Position numbers and translations under genes: made by a program
In this document: positions 44,417-53,930 of the stretch, one piece after another
How positions within the stretch are numbered: position 1 is the first letter of the stretch
Layout: every line of letters begins with the position of its first letter
The notes under the pieces: generated by a model
What the model was told of the DNA's origin: nothing
The model's database searches: none
What the model saw: only the letters and a program-made list of their open reading frames with translations
Assembly (NCBI RefSeq): GCF_007786445.1
Contig: NZ_VNJI01000024.1
Span: 1-64,000, forward strand
From: Paenibacillus cremeus
GTDB lineage: Bacteria > Bacillota > Bacilli > Paenibacillales > NBRC-103111
Length of the DNA stretch: 64,000 bases
Direction of reading: 5' to 3'

Positions 44417-46444
44417 TACCGATTCCGCCGCGCGGACATTTCTACCTATAATTTCGTAAAGCAACGGATAGAGGAGTCCGGAGCGGTACTGCAGTTAACT
44501 CGTAACTTCAGGTCGGTGAAAGCGATTGGAGATTTCGTCAACTATGCCTTCGAAAGCAGGTTCATCCCACCTGGGCAGCTTTCAGACTCTCAAGCACCCT
44601 TTGTTCGTATGATAACAACACATTCGAATCCGGGCGGAAAGGTTGCGCTTCACGGTGTTTATACTTTGACGGTGCCAAAGCAGGATTATGACCGGTACGA
44701 TGATATTGCTATGTTTGATGCGCAGCGCGCGGCGCAGTTCATTGCTTGGGCTTGTAGAGGCAAGGTAAGCATTCAGGAGATGATAGAGGGGAAGCCTACC
44801 ACACGGCCAGCAAGACCCGGTGATTTCATGATTTTGTTGAAGCACAAAGAATATATCGACTTGTATGCCGAGTTACTCGAGCGTTATGGGGTGGCGTCTG
44901 ACACATCCGGGAGTCTAGCCGTATTCGAGGAGACAAAGGCTTTGTATCAGCTGGCGTTGGCATTATGTAATCCAACCGATCGGATTCCGCTTTTAGCAGT
45001 TCTTCGCGGTATGCTCTTTGGGGTCAGTGACGATGCACTATACCACTACCGGAGAGAGGGAGGAAGCATTAGTCTTTATTCTTCTTTGGGGAATGTTTCG
45101 GACAAAGGGGCCACTATAGAACAGGCGTTGTGTAAGCTGCGTCAATACGCAACGTGGGTGCGGGAGCTGCCGGCTTTGTCTGCGTTTTCGAAGATTATTT
45201 TGGAGCATGGGATGATCCCGGCTGCAGCTGTTAGTGAATCGGGAGCGATCCGCAGCGGCACACTGATGAAATTGTTGGAGGTGCTCCAAAATGATGCTGA
45301 AGCAGCTATCGAGTGGCCGATACTCACCAAGAGACTTGGCGCGTTAATGAGGGATGCCGAAAGCATGGAAGCTACCAGTATTTTTGCAGGTAGGGCTGAT
45401 GCGGTTCGGATTATGAATCTTCACAAGGCGAAAGGGCTCGAGGCGCCTATTGTTATGCTGGCGTGCCCTTGCGGTGAGAAAGATCACAATGCAACCGAGC
45501 ATATTGATCGAATGGTAGAGCCACCGATCGGGTATTTTACAATCTCAAAGCCAAAGGGCGAGTACCACACAGAAATTATAGCTCAGCCCGTCGGCTGGGG
45601 CGCGATTTCCGAAAAAGAACGCGAATACATGAACGCAGAACAAGAGCGTTTGCTTTATGTGGCGACAACTCGAGCAAAGCAGCTTTTAATTGTTAGTCAA
45701 TATCCTTCGCGGCCGGCTATTGATCCTTGGAGTAATCTTACTGTTTCGATTGGGCGCCAGCCTGAGCTAGAGGCAGTGTCCGTTGACATAGTAAAACGGG
45801 AGAAACTGGATGAGCCGACCGATATGGAGTCTCATCTGACCAAGTGGGTGGAAAGAGTGGGACTCTCATCGAAGCCGAGTTATCTAAACGAAAGCGTTAC
45901 GAGACTCACGAAAACTGCCAGAGATATTACGCTCGAAAGATCCTCAGGAGGCAAAGGGATGGCCTACGGTAGTTTGGTGCATCGATGCTTACAGGCGCTT
46001 GGCGAAGGATTAGCACAATCTGATTTAGAGGATTATTGCCAAATGGCTGCAGAGGAAGAAGACGTTGATCCGAACTGGGTGCAGCAGGCAATAGAAACGG
46101 TGCTCCATGTAACGGAGAATGAACTATGGAAGCGCAGTATACTGGCACGTCAGCGGTACCATGAGTTTTCATTTGTTCTTGCGAGGTTATCTGATGGTGA
46201 AAATGGGGAGGATCTCATTTTTAGAGGTGTGATTGATCTCGTATTCGAGGAAGTTAACGGTTGGGTGATTGTTGATTTTAAGACCGACCGCTATGAAGCC
46301 GAAAATGAAGTGAACTTTGTTGAGTTTTACAAGCCGCAGGTACTTGCTTATGTCGATGAGTGGGAACGCACAGTCGGCGGACATGTGAAGGAAGCGGCTT
46401 TGTACTTTATTGATAAGCATAGGTATGTAAATATTATTAATTAA
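44417..46444 (+). CDS. AddA-like UvrD helicase-nuclease, second exon
   Basis: Remaining 675 codons of the helicase. It opens with YRFRRADISTYNFVKQRIEES, then LTRNFRS (motif IV). MNLHKAKGLEAPIVMLA (motif V) and ERLLYVATTRAKQLLIV (motif VI) follow. The C-terminal 200 residues form the RecB-type nuclease: GSLVHRCLQAL, FRGVIDLVFEEV, then VIVDFKTDRYE (D and DFK, catalytic). Exons 1 and 2 together give a protein of 1084 residues. A strong terminator follows at 46477. Confidence 0.93.
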   Translation, partial: YRFRRADISTYNFVKQRIEESGAVLQLTRNFRSVKAIGDFVNYAFESRFIPPGQLSDSQAPFVRMITTHSNPGGKVALHGVYTLTVPKQDYDRYDDIAMFDAQRAAQFIAWACRGKVSIQEMIEGKPTTRPARPGDFMILLKHKEYIDLYAELLERYGVASDTSGSLAVFEETKALYQLALALCNPTDRIPLLAVLRGMLFGVSDDALYHYRREGGSISLYSSLGNVSDKGATIEQALCKLRQYATWVRELPALSAFSKIILEHGMIPAAAVSESGAIRSGTLMKLLEVLQNDAEAAIEWPILTKRLGALMRDAESMEATSIFAGRADAVRIMNLHKAKGLEAPIVMLACPCGEKDHNATEHIDRMVEPPIGYFTISKPKGEYHTEIIAQPVGWGAISEKEREYMNAEQERLLYVATTRAKQLLIVSQYPSRPAIDPWSNLTVSIGRQPELEAVSVDIVKREKLDEPTDMESHLTKWVERVGLSSKPSYLNESVTRLTKTARDITLERSSGGKGMAYGSLVHRCLQALGEGLAQSDLEDYCQMAAEEEDVDPNWVQQAIETVLHVTENELWKRSILARQRYHEFSFVLARLSDGENGEDLIFRGVIDLVFEEVNGWVIVDFKTDRYEAENEVNFVEFYKPQVLAYVDEWERTVGGHVKEAALYFIDKHRYVNIIN

Positions 46445-46476
46445 AACAATATATGGATTGGATTGATAAATCTATA

Positions 46477-46520
46477 GACAAAGGGGCCGCCTCTCGGAAA
46501 TGGCGGTTCCTTTGTCCTTT
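46477..46520 (+). terminator. Rho-independent terminator after the AddA-like gene
   Basis: GACAAAGG plus GCCGCC pairs with GGCGG plus CCTTTGTC, with a bulge on each side, followed by CTTTT. Confidence 0.8.
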
Positions 46521-46585
46521 TGATCGTTTAATACTAAGAGAGTATCGGACAACACATTATTAACGTGACATTGAAGACACGTTAA

Positions 46586-46615
46586 TAAAATAAACAAACA
46601 TATGTTTGTTTATTT
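46586..46615. repeat. 30-bp perfect palindrome
   Basis: The palindrome has its centre at CATATG and reads AAAATAAACAAACAT on one side with its exact complement on the other. Just before it, TTATTAACGTG pairs with CACGTTAATAA over 11 bases. Perfect palindromes this long outside a gene are often operator sites or recombination hot spots; no adjacent gene explains it. Confidence 0.65.
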
Positions 46616-46653
46616 TGCATTAAAATATAACAACTAAATTCGAGATCAACAAA

Positions 46654-46681
46654 GGCATCTTCTTATGAAGGTGTCTTTTTT
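46654..46681 (+). terminator. Terminator-like hairpin
   Basis: GGCATCTTC pairs with GAAGGTGTC with two G-T pairs, followed by seven Ts. Confidence 0.6.
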
Positions 46682-46946
46682 CTAGCTGAATAATTCGCAA
46701 TAATCCTTAGCATGTTTTTTTGGATTACTGTTAACAATTCCATAACCTTATATAAGAACATGTGTTTGGTAATGGTGATTATATCAGACCTCTATTTTAC
46801 GGTCAATACACTTATTAAGTACAGTGTAAGAAAAGCCATTTTGCGTTAAGCAGCTGAATGTGTTTGTGCGAAGTTCGGTGTGAATAACGTAAATTTCTAA
46901 AGGGAATGTTAATGGTTAAAATAACCAGCCCTTTGGAGGAAACCTG

Positions 46947-47663
46947 ATGAAGTGGAAAAATCACTTAATCCTTATGTTCTCACTTATGGTTATTACAATT
47001 ACAGCTTGTTCGAATAAACAATATGGTGCAAAATCCGCAACTGATCAACAAGAACGAATATTATCACAAGGTGGCGTCCCGCAACAGATTAGTAAAATCA
47101 GAAGCGAGTTAAATCAAGCCAAAGCAAACATTTCTACAAACAAAACAGACATCGACACATTGAAAAAGGAGAATGAGACGCTTAAGACACGTTTGAGTGC
47201 GGTTGAAAGTAAGTTCACAACTCCTAGCCCGTCTTCAGTACCAGTACCAGTACCAGCACCAACTCCTGGAGTAACACCAACGCCAGGTGAAAAAGCAGTT
47301 ACTAGAGCCGAGGTGAGTAAATTCCTAGTATTATCTTTAGGTATATATGATGAAAAAGCGCAAGCAAATTTTACAGACGTTCCTATGGATAATGAGTATT
47401 ACAGCTATATTGCTTCCGCATATAATAATGGACTTATCGATGGTTTAACAAATGGCATGTTTGCTCCAAATAACTCAGTTACAAGAGAGCAATATGCCAC
47501 AATATTGGCTCGCGGAGTATCTCTTCCGATTCCATCCACCGATCCAAGTATTACGATCAAGGACATTGATACAGGAGTTGCAGCATGGGCTAGTATTTTT
47601 GTCCAAGCAGTTGTTAATGCAGGACTTATGGATTTGGATATTTTAATGGCCACATTGTTTTGA
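46947..47663 (+). CDS. SLH-domain surface lipoprotein, probably truncated
   Basis: A 238-residue secreted protein. A signal peptide ends at the lipobox ITAC, so Cys21 is lipidated. Residues 30-90 are a coiled coil (KIRSELNQAKANISTNKTD). A Pro/Thr-rich spacer (VPVPVPAPTPGVTPTPG) follows, and then S-layer homology repeats: TRAEVSKFLVL, NFTDVPMDNEYYSYI, NGLIDGLTNGMFAPNNSVTREQYATIL. The end (DLDILMATLF) leaves the third repeat incomplete, suggesting a frameshift or truncation. It anchors at the cell wall. GGAGG precedes the ATG. Confidence 0.85.
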   Translation: MKWKNHLILMFSLMVITITACSNKQYGAKSATDQQERILSQGGVPQQISKIRSELNQAKANISTNKTDIDTLKKENETLKTRLSAVESKFTTPSPSSVPVPVPAPTPGVTPTPGEKAVTRAEVSKFLVLSLGIYDEKAQANFTDVPMDNEYYSYIASAYNNGLIDGLTNGMFAPNNSVTREQYATILARGVSLPIPSTDPSITIKDIDTGVAAWASIFVQAVVNAGLMDLDILMATLF

Positions 47664-48553
47664 AAATGGATATAAGTCAACCGAATATGAAATTAAAAGA
47701 ACTCAGAACAAAAAATTTGGCTTACCAAGCCGCTAAGAACGGACGCTGACACCTACCCTAAGCACACGGATAAGGCTTCTCAAATTTGATGGATATGAGC
47801 AATAGGGAGGGCAAAAGACTTTTCTCAACTCACCAACGCTAAGAAGGGACCGTTATATTACAGCAGTCCTTTTTTTCTTTTTTTCTGAATAATAATATTG
47901 ATGAAATTCTGTTGACTGACTTCTATTAGCGGTATCGGTGTTGTACCTTACCATATTTAGGGGAAAAAACTAAGTAATCATTATTAAAACTATAACCTTC
48001 AAACAGGAGAGTATTGTGATTATTAATTGAATTGTTGCGATAATCTGTTGGATACTTACTTTCTTTTTATTACACTGGGGGTAGTTCATACAAAAGAACT
48101 GCATGAGAAGAAAAGCCTGTTGGAATTATCACATGATAGATTCGAGCTTTCACTTGATACAATATCTGATATTTGGATGGTTGTTATTTGGTGCAGATTT
48201 CTTAAAGCTTTACCCTGGTTGGTTGTTAAAGGTTTAGTTATGTTTCGGCTGGGGTTTGGTTTGCTTAATTAGGTTACAGGTGTGCGTTTTGAAGTTAAAC
48301 AAAAGATCATCATCATTCGATGGTGTTTTATTGTGTCATCAGAGCTTCTTATCACAAGCAGCGCTGGAAAAAAGGAAGGCAGTGATGGAGACATTATGAT
48401 AAAGGTTAAATTATTCACCTAACGTTAGTGAAACAGTGACAAATAATCAAGAGAACCCACTCTTGACAATTGAGAGGGTTCTCTTCTTGAAGACGCGTCT
48501 TTGATTTTTCGTATCTCATTTAAGAAATTTGAGAGTGGTGTAGTATTACGAGT
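47664..48553. other. Gap with weak frames and hairpins only
   Basis: A terminator-like hairpin lies at 47842-47880 (AAGGGAC ... GTCCTTT with a T-run), and a long hairpin at 48449-48487 (AAGAGAACC with GGTTCTCTT) lies between the converging genes. An 81-codon plus frame at 48027 (MNCCDNLLDTYF) has no good ribosome site and no recognisable family. I see no gene. Confidence 0.4.
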
Positions 48554-49096
48554 TTATTGTTTCACATTGGTCAAAATGGGTAACAACTTTTCCATATACA
48601 GTTGATATGAAATGTAAGATGCCCCATCAAATACCTTAGCAGGGATGTGCTCGAATAACGTAACATCCTTTGAAGAGTCACCTGTGGAATCCTGTTTAAC
48701 CATTGTGTACTCTTTCTTAACATCATCCCAAAGGTAAGAAATTCTCTTAGAACCGTATATTTGAGAAATAAAGTGAAGATCGATATAATCAGACCCATCA
48801 ACATTTACAATATGGTCGTCTATACGATTAATTGAATTTCCAATTTCAACTGACTTCTCCGTGTCATTCCATTTTACTGGTTTACCAACCAAACTTCCAA
48901 CTTCTCTTAGAGCTACATAAGTTGTACCGTCATAGGTGATAGGTGGATTTTGCAAAGAAATTTGCTTACCATCAAGCTTAATAGGCAAGGAAGGATTAAG
49001 AAAGGCAGAGATTTCTTTCAATCCAGTGTCAGCAAATGCTGTAGTGGAGATTGTTAGTATACTTCCTATGATAATACCTACAAAAATTTTCTTCAT
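48554..49096 (-). CDS. Stalk-domain protein (copper amine oxidase N-terminal-like)
   Basis: About 180 residues, minus strand, starting at the Met of MKKIFVGIIIGSIL (the upstream Met at 49150 lacks a signal peptide and a ribosome site; GGGAAGAGATG lies just before 49096). It has a signal peptide cleaved after FADT or nearby, then the repeat KLDGKQISLQNPPITYDGTTYVALREV, like the copper-amine-oxidase N-terminal/stalk repeats common in Paenibacillus. It is probably exported and binds at the cell surface. Its function is unknown. Confidence 0.8.
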   Translation of the reverse strand: MKKIFVGIIIGSILTISTTAFADTGLKEISAFLNPSLPIKLDGKQISLQNPPITYDGTTYVALREVGSLVGKPVKWNDTEKSVEIGNSINRIDDHIVNVDGSDYIDLHFISQIYGSKRISYLWDDVKKEYTMVKQDSTGDSSKDVTLFEHIPAKVFDGASYISYQLYMEKLLPILTNVKQ

Positions 49097-49161
49097 AAAT
49101 TGTTCATCTCTTCCCAAATTGTATTTAATATTCCATTGGAAAATTACCATATTGTAGGTCT

Positions 49162-49667
49162 ATAGTCCACTTGAAATATTTTCCTCAATACAGGTTACTA
49201 TCGGGAACGAACAAATATACAGGATTGCTACATTTGGAACGGGATCCACAAAGGATGATCCTGTTTTTGGTAATAGAAAAGGATCAACTATACTCTTTGT
49301 TACTGTAGATCATCATCTTCATGGTGCTCACAGTATCTTACAATTAAATTTGGATCGTTCAATAAAACAGACTTCAGACAGCGGATACTATCGTATTATC
49401 CATGATGGTAGAATGACAATCAATAAAGGAGCAATAAAGAAAAAAGTTGTTCTAGATTTTATGAATGAATCAATAAATGATTGGGTCTGTGAGGATGGTA
49501 TTGATCTTGGCTATCTTCCTTCAATTAGGAGCATTACAAGTCAAGATATCGAGGATTTCATTTTTCGAGTATTTTTATATGCAACATTAAGGGAAAAACT
49601 TCGATCAAAGTTTAAACCTAGGAAAAAGATGCCGATGAAAAATAGACAAATTGTGAAGCATTTATAG
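49162..49667 (+). pseudogene. Gene remnant of unknown family
   Basis: An open frame from 49162 without a start codon reads TIGNEQIYRIATFGTGST, then ILFVTVDHHLHGAHSILQL and LDRSIKQTSDSGYYRIIHDG. A first usable start is TTG at 49350. The composition is protein-like but I cannot name the family. It may be the front half of the same ruined gene as the next feature. Confidence 0.4.
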
Positions 49668-49912
49668 AATTAGGAGTACAGGATTTAGTTCGGGAAGCCA
49701 GCTTGAACAAAGCACAATCTAGCTTGAGTAAATCTCAAAAGGAGCTGGCACTAGACAGGCTGCTTCTTGCTGAAGAGTTCATTTTTGATGAATCAAATTT
49801 GGGTGATTACCTGAAGCCGGGTCGGTTGATTATCGTTGATCTAAAGGACGAATACATAACACGGGATCAGGCACTTGGCCTGTTCGTCGGATCAAGGCAA
49901 GATTCAGTGTAG
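49640..49912 (+). pseudogene. HerA-like ATPase fragment
   Basis: After a frameshift the plus strand reads FIELGVQDLVREASLNKAQS, then LALDRLLLAEEFIFDESNL and GDYLKPGRLIIVDLKDEYITRDQALGLFV. The end (PGRLIIVDL ... DEYI ... ALGLFV) is typical of the C-terminal part of HerA/VirB4-like P-loop ATPases, which often serve defence or mobile elements. The Walker A part is missing, so this is a fragment. Confidence 0.55.
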
Positions 49913-49962
49913 GCCACGCGTTTCACACACGGTGGCGCGACCAGGCAAGCTACAACCTGATA

Positions 49963-50001
49963 CAAATAAGGCGGCCATTTAATGGACGCCTTATTTGTTT
50001 A
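49963..50001 (+). terminator. Rho-independent terminator
   Basis: CAAATAAGGCG (49963-49973) pairs perfectly with CGCCTTATTTG (49987-49997), followed by TTTA. Confidence 0.85.
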
Positions 50002-50276
50002 TGTGGCTTATTGACCGGAAATAAATCGTTCTCTTTAATAAGTGTAAAAGCGGGATAAAGCACGACTCATCATCCAGTATAGCTTCGGGAGGATTCCAAC
50101 ATAATGATACTTGATCGACGTGAAAGAGTTTGTGACAAATTAAATAATAAGCAAACAAGTCGTAATTCCGCACATTTTGTATAAATTTCTCATAATAAAA
50201 CATCACATCCTCAAAAACTGATGTATTATTGTCTATAGCAATTTAAAAGGATGGTATTCTTTGGGGAGGGATTGCT

Positions 50277-52787
50277 ATTCAGTATGTCATACCAGACACC
50301 AGTGTTCTGATCCAAGATCCCAATTTAGTCGATGAATTAGTAACTAAGGGGTTTAGCCTGGTTGTAACGGGGGTTGTGTTAGAAGAACTCGACGGCCTCA
50401 AAAAAAGAATAACGGTAGAAGGGGTGGCGGCCCGTGATGTCAGACGAAAAATTGAAGCTTATAAGAGGGACACCGCCAACTCAAGCTCCGTTTTAATCCT
50501 TAATGAATATGAAAAAACGCCATATCTTAACATGGGCAAAAACGACGATAAAATTATTGCTCATGCCCTTTATATAAGAAAGCAAGGCAAGAACGCAATT
50601 CTCTTCAGTGCAGATGGCATACAGCGGCTTAAAGCTCTGTCGGAAAGCTTCGAGATTAAGGTTGTATCAGACAAATTCGAACTTTACGATCTCAAGGATG
50701 AGTCTCCCCGGTTAGTGAGGACAAACGATTCGATCACAACGGAGGATCCTGAATTGGAGTTGGCAGCCCACATATTGAAGGAACAAAAACCAAAGGAGTC
50801 AGACCCTTTTTGGTTGCGTGACGCATTCGAAACGCCTGCTGACTATCAAATAAGAATTGAGAACTTAATGGTAGAGGCCGGTACCGTATCCCTAGACGAA
50901 TCCTACCCGCAAGAAGACGGACTTCTTTTTTTTCGGACACAGTGGGATAGTCGGATTCCGATTTACTCACCATTAACAGAAACAGTGATCGTGAGAACCA
51001 GAGTCCCCGATTGGACGGCATTCGTTGAGAAAGCCAAGGAAGGACAGCTCCAGCTCGAATGCGGCTTCAAGGTTATTGATGGGGCAATCTTCATTGATTC
51101 AGATCGGATTCAGGTGACTATTGGGGAAAAGAAACGTTTAGTAAGCTCACTAGATCTCAGTAGACTACCTTATGAAAATGATGAGAGCTATCTAGATAGG
51201 ATCCGGAAAATCGGGAAGCTACCGGTCGGTACAGTTTTCTTGTTTAAGGAACAGTACGATATCGAGAAGGGGTTGTTTCCACTAGAGTTGAGTGCGCCAA
51301 CTTGGCTTAAGAGCTTCCTACCGGACCCACCCTATCATTTAGTCAATATCTCAAAGGAAAAAGCCTATGCCTTATACACACAAGGATTAGAACAAACCTG
51401 TTATGCTCATTTTGAAATCGCCAAGACAAGTGGCGGAGAACTCTGTGCTGTCGTAGATCTACTTTATGTTAAGTTTCAGAGAAGCAAGTATACGATTGTA
51501 CCCAAGCATATTAAAGCTCAAGCGACCGAATTCCCGGACGGGGAATACGGCTTTTTGACCAGTCGCCTTCGCCATCGTCCCGAAATGCATATTCAAGAAA
51601 TAAGACGTTTTTCTCCCCAATTGTTTCTTATCCGCAGGAGCAACAAATGGGGGCTTATGGACCAGCAGGCCAATGTGTTGCTTGAGCCCTCGATCAGGAT
51701 GGAAACAGTGTCTGAGGATGCCTTTCCTAATTATGAGGCAGCGTGTTACTTGGGAGATGGTTTTATATTGGCTCATGCAGGGAAACGTAGGGATATCAAT
51801 ATTCTAAGCAAGGATGGTTTATCTCTTTATCCCGTTAAAGAACTCTTGATTGATAATTTAAAGATTCCTATGGGAAGGGATGGAACCTCGGTCTGCTTTG
51901 TTTCACCCAACATAGGAGAAGCTCATATTTATTATACTTTTTCGAATATTAACTTCGCCCTTGGTCAAGTCATTGATTCCCAAGAGTTTGAGAGATTCGG
52001 ACTAATGAAAGCGGAGTCTATAGGCTATGGCCATGCCTTGCTGGAGGATGGTGCCCTCCGTTCCAATACAATCACAATCGTCCCGGTTACCAAGCTTGGG
52101 TCTTGCTTCCTAATCGGAAAAATTCATAGCAGCATCGAGTTGCCGGAAGTCATCAAACCAACAGCCGACTTTGGTAATAAGATGCTAATTCTGAGCTGGG
52201 GGTGGCCAAACGATGTGCATGAAGTTTGTATTTGCGTAAGACATGACAGGTTTGTCGATTCACCGCAGGATCTTCAAGCCCGTTGCTATACCGTCAATAG
52301 AAACAATGATTCTGTGTCGGGACATCATCAAATCCACTCTTCTTCAGCAGAGCATATATATTATGTGACTTTTTACTCTGTTGGGCATTACGACGACAAG
52401 CTATTGTTCTCTTCGGGCCTACAACTACAGCTTACTGAGAAGGAATTTTCCGTAACGGATATTCATTACTTCATTCGCTTAAAAATTGGTTTTTGGAAGG
52501 GGAAAAAGCAAGCCTTCTTAACTCTGACCGGACCAGACACGATCAAAGAAATGCCGGAGCTCATCCTTGTGAAGAAAAACGGAAACGTCCCATTTAACCG
52601 CAATGACGGAATTGCAATTATGCGGATTAAAGATATTCAGTTTGGACTTATGGGTCGGTTGGACTTGGAGCTCCCAGGAGACGTATTGGAGGAGCATTCC
52701 TACGCGAAGCTTTTTTACGCTGAAAGTACGCAACATCCGTCGTTGCGGCTTATTCCCGAAGACCACAAGCAGTTGAAACTCTGGTAA
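50277..52787 (+). CDS. PIN-domain protein of the GTPase operon, probably starting at ATT
   Basis: About 836 residues. Residues 1-125 are a PIN ribonuclease domain of the PhoH-linked kind: PDTSVLIQDP (Asp7), VVLEELDGLKK (Glu37), GKNDDKIIAHAL (Asp90/91), FSADGIQRLKAL (Asp113). The common-start annotation at 50376 (GTG) would remove PDTSVL, so the true start is upstream: ATT at 50277, six bases after GGGGAGGG. The middle is unknown and includes a WG-repeat-like KWGLMDQQANVLLEP. The C-terminal 280 residues are beta-rich with a possible fibronectin-type fold (LSWGWPNDVHEVCI). It is the first gene of the four-gene operon. The PIN domain suggests RNA cleavage as effector. Confidence 0.75.
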   Translation: MQYVIPDTSVLIQDPNLVDELVTKGFSLVVTGVVLEELDGLKKRITVEGVAARDVRRKIEAYKRDTANSSSVLILNEYEKTPYLNMGKNDDKIIAHALYIRKQGKNAILFSADGIQRLKALSESFEIKVVSDKFELYDLKDESPRLVRTNDSITTEDPELELAAHILKEQKPKESDPFWLRDAFETPADYQIRIENLMVEAGTVSLDESYPQEDGLLFFRTQWDSRIPIYSPLTETVIVRTRVPDWTAFVEKAKEGQLQLECGFKVIDGAIFIDSDRIQVTIGEKKRLVSSLDLSRLPYENDESYLDRIRKIGKLPVGTVFLFKEQYDIEKGLFPLELSAPTWLKSFLPDPPYHLVNISKEKAYALYTQGLEQTCYAHFEIAKTSGGELCAVVDLLYVKFQRSKYTIVPKHIKAQATEFPDGEYGFLTSRLRHRPEMHIQEIRRFSPQLFLIRRSNKWGLMDQQANVLLEPSIRMETVSEDAFPNYEAACYLGDGFILAHAGKRRDINILSKDGLSLYPVKELLIDNLKIPMGRDGTSVCFVSPNIGEAHIYYTFSNINFALGQVIDSQEFERFGLMKAESIGYGHALLEDGALRSNTITIVPVTKLGSCFLIGKIHSSIELPEVIKPTADFGNKMLILSWGWPNDVHEVCICVRHDRFVDSPQDLQARCYTVNRNNDSVSGHHQIHSSSAEHIYYVTFYSVGHYDDKLLFSSGLQLQLTEKEFSVTDIHYFIRLKIGFWKGKKQAFLTLTGPDTIKEMPELILVKKNGNVPFNRNDGIAIMRIKDIQFGLMGRLDLELPGDVLEEHSYAKLFYAESTQHPSLRLIPEDHKQLKLW

Positions 52788-52803
52788 CTACGGAGGTGCC
52801 ACC

Positions 52804-53901
52804 TTGGCCGATAAACGATCCATTTGTCCCTATTGCTTTACCAAAGTAATGGTTCATGATGTCCGATTTAAGTGTTGCAATACGTTCAAAACGAAAAAAA
52901 CGGGGAGGTTGCGGGTGAGTTGTCCAACCTGCCATAAAGAAACTTCACGTAGGATTTGTCCTGAATGCTCAGCTGAACTACCGTACACCTGGGGGCAGCA
53001 GAAGGAGCACGTAATCTCCATTATCGGGGCGAAAGAGTCGGGGAAGAGCCATTACATTGCGGTACTTCTAGATAAAATCATGAAGCAGATGAGTCTCAAT
53101 TTCAAATGCTCCCTCCAGGCCTTAAATGATGAAACTATTCATCGATATAGAGAGGATTTTTACAACCCGATTTATAAAAGGAAAGAAACTCTTAATGTAA
53201 CTCTATCCGGACGTACCAATGACATGGTGAAGAAGCCGCTTTTGTATAATCTCTCCTTCTATGGGAAGGACTTTTGGGGCAGGAAAAAGATCAGTTCCGT
53301 CATCACGTTGGCTTTTTTCGATACCGCCGGGGAGGACCTGAATAACGAGGACACGATGAGCACCGTCAATAAATACATTTATAATTCTTCCGGGATCATT
53401 TTGCTGCTTGATCCGCTCCAGTTCACAGATGTGAGGGAATATCTGAAGCGAGGCTCTTCTATTCCCCAGCAGAACACAGACCCTTACGAGATCTTGACCA
53501 GAACTATTAATATCATTCACAAAGGCCAGGATATTCCGGCACAAAAACTAATAGACATCCCGCTTGCCGTTACTCTATCAAAGCTGGATGCCTTAAACAA
53601 CGCAGACATTATGTTCGACGAGTCCTCCGTGGTGAAGCATCCTTCTCCTCATATCGCAAAAGGGAGTCTGCAGGAGAAGGAATTTCCGTTAATTTATCAA
53701 GAGATAAGAACGTTTCTTACCAATTTCGGAGGAAGCAACTTTGTAAGCCTGGCGGAATCTAAATTCCAGAAGCATAGTTTCTTCGGTATAAGTGCATTAG
53801 GGAAGAGCCCCCAAGGAACCAATAAAATAGACGTGGTTAACCCTCACCGGGTCGAAGACCCGTTTCTTTGGCTTTTAAGTAAAAATAAAATCCTTAAATA
53901 A
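52804..53901 (+). CDS. Zinc-ribbon TRAFAC-type GTPase A
   Basis: A 365-residue protein starting at TTG with GGAGG upstream. Cys pairs at residues 8/11, 24/25, 40/43 and 52/55 form zinc ribbons. Walker A is GAKESGKS at 75-82. The switch region is FFDTAGED (DxxG, Asp173), and the specificity motif reads TLSKLDAL (SKLD near 259-262). These features fit GTPases of the predicted double-GTPase (DO-GTPase) group. No membrane helix is seen. It follows the PIN protein by 16 bases and precedes the GAP1-like gene by 29, so it is likely cotranslated. Confidence 0.8.
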   Translation: MADKRSICPYCFTKVMVHDVRFKCCNTFKTKKTGRLRVSCPTCHKETSRRICPECSAELPYTWGQQKEHVISIIGAKESGKSHYIAVLLDKIMKQMSLNFKCSLQALNDETIHRYREDFYNPIYKRKETLNVTLSGRTNDMVKKPLLYNLSFYGKDFWGRKKISSVITLAFFDTAGEDLNNEDTMSTVNKYIYNSSGIILLLDPLQFTDVREYLKRGSSIPQQNTDPYEILTRTINIIHKGQDIPAQKLIDIPLAVTLSKLDALNNADIMFDESSVVKHPSPHIAKGSLQEKEFPLIYQEIRTFLTNFGGSNFVSLAESKFQKHSFFGISALGKSPQGTNKIDVVNPHRVEDPFLWLLSKNKILK

Positions 53902-53930
53902 TTAATTAACAAGGTATGAGGTGACCTGTT

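Larger units (their letters stand above)
46445..46946. other. Intergenic gap with two palindromes
   Basis: After the AddA-like terminator the gap holds an 11-base inverted repeat at 46555-46587, a 30-base palindrome at 46586-46615, a terminator-like hairpin at 46654-46681 and otherwise AT-rich DNA leading to the SLH lipoprotein gene. No coding frame is supported. Confidence 0.5.

Noticed and set aside
48027-48272. 81-codon plus frame (MNCCDNLLDTYF)
   Set aside because: No ribosome site and no recognisable domain; possible decayed gene only.
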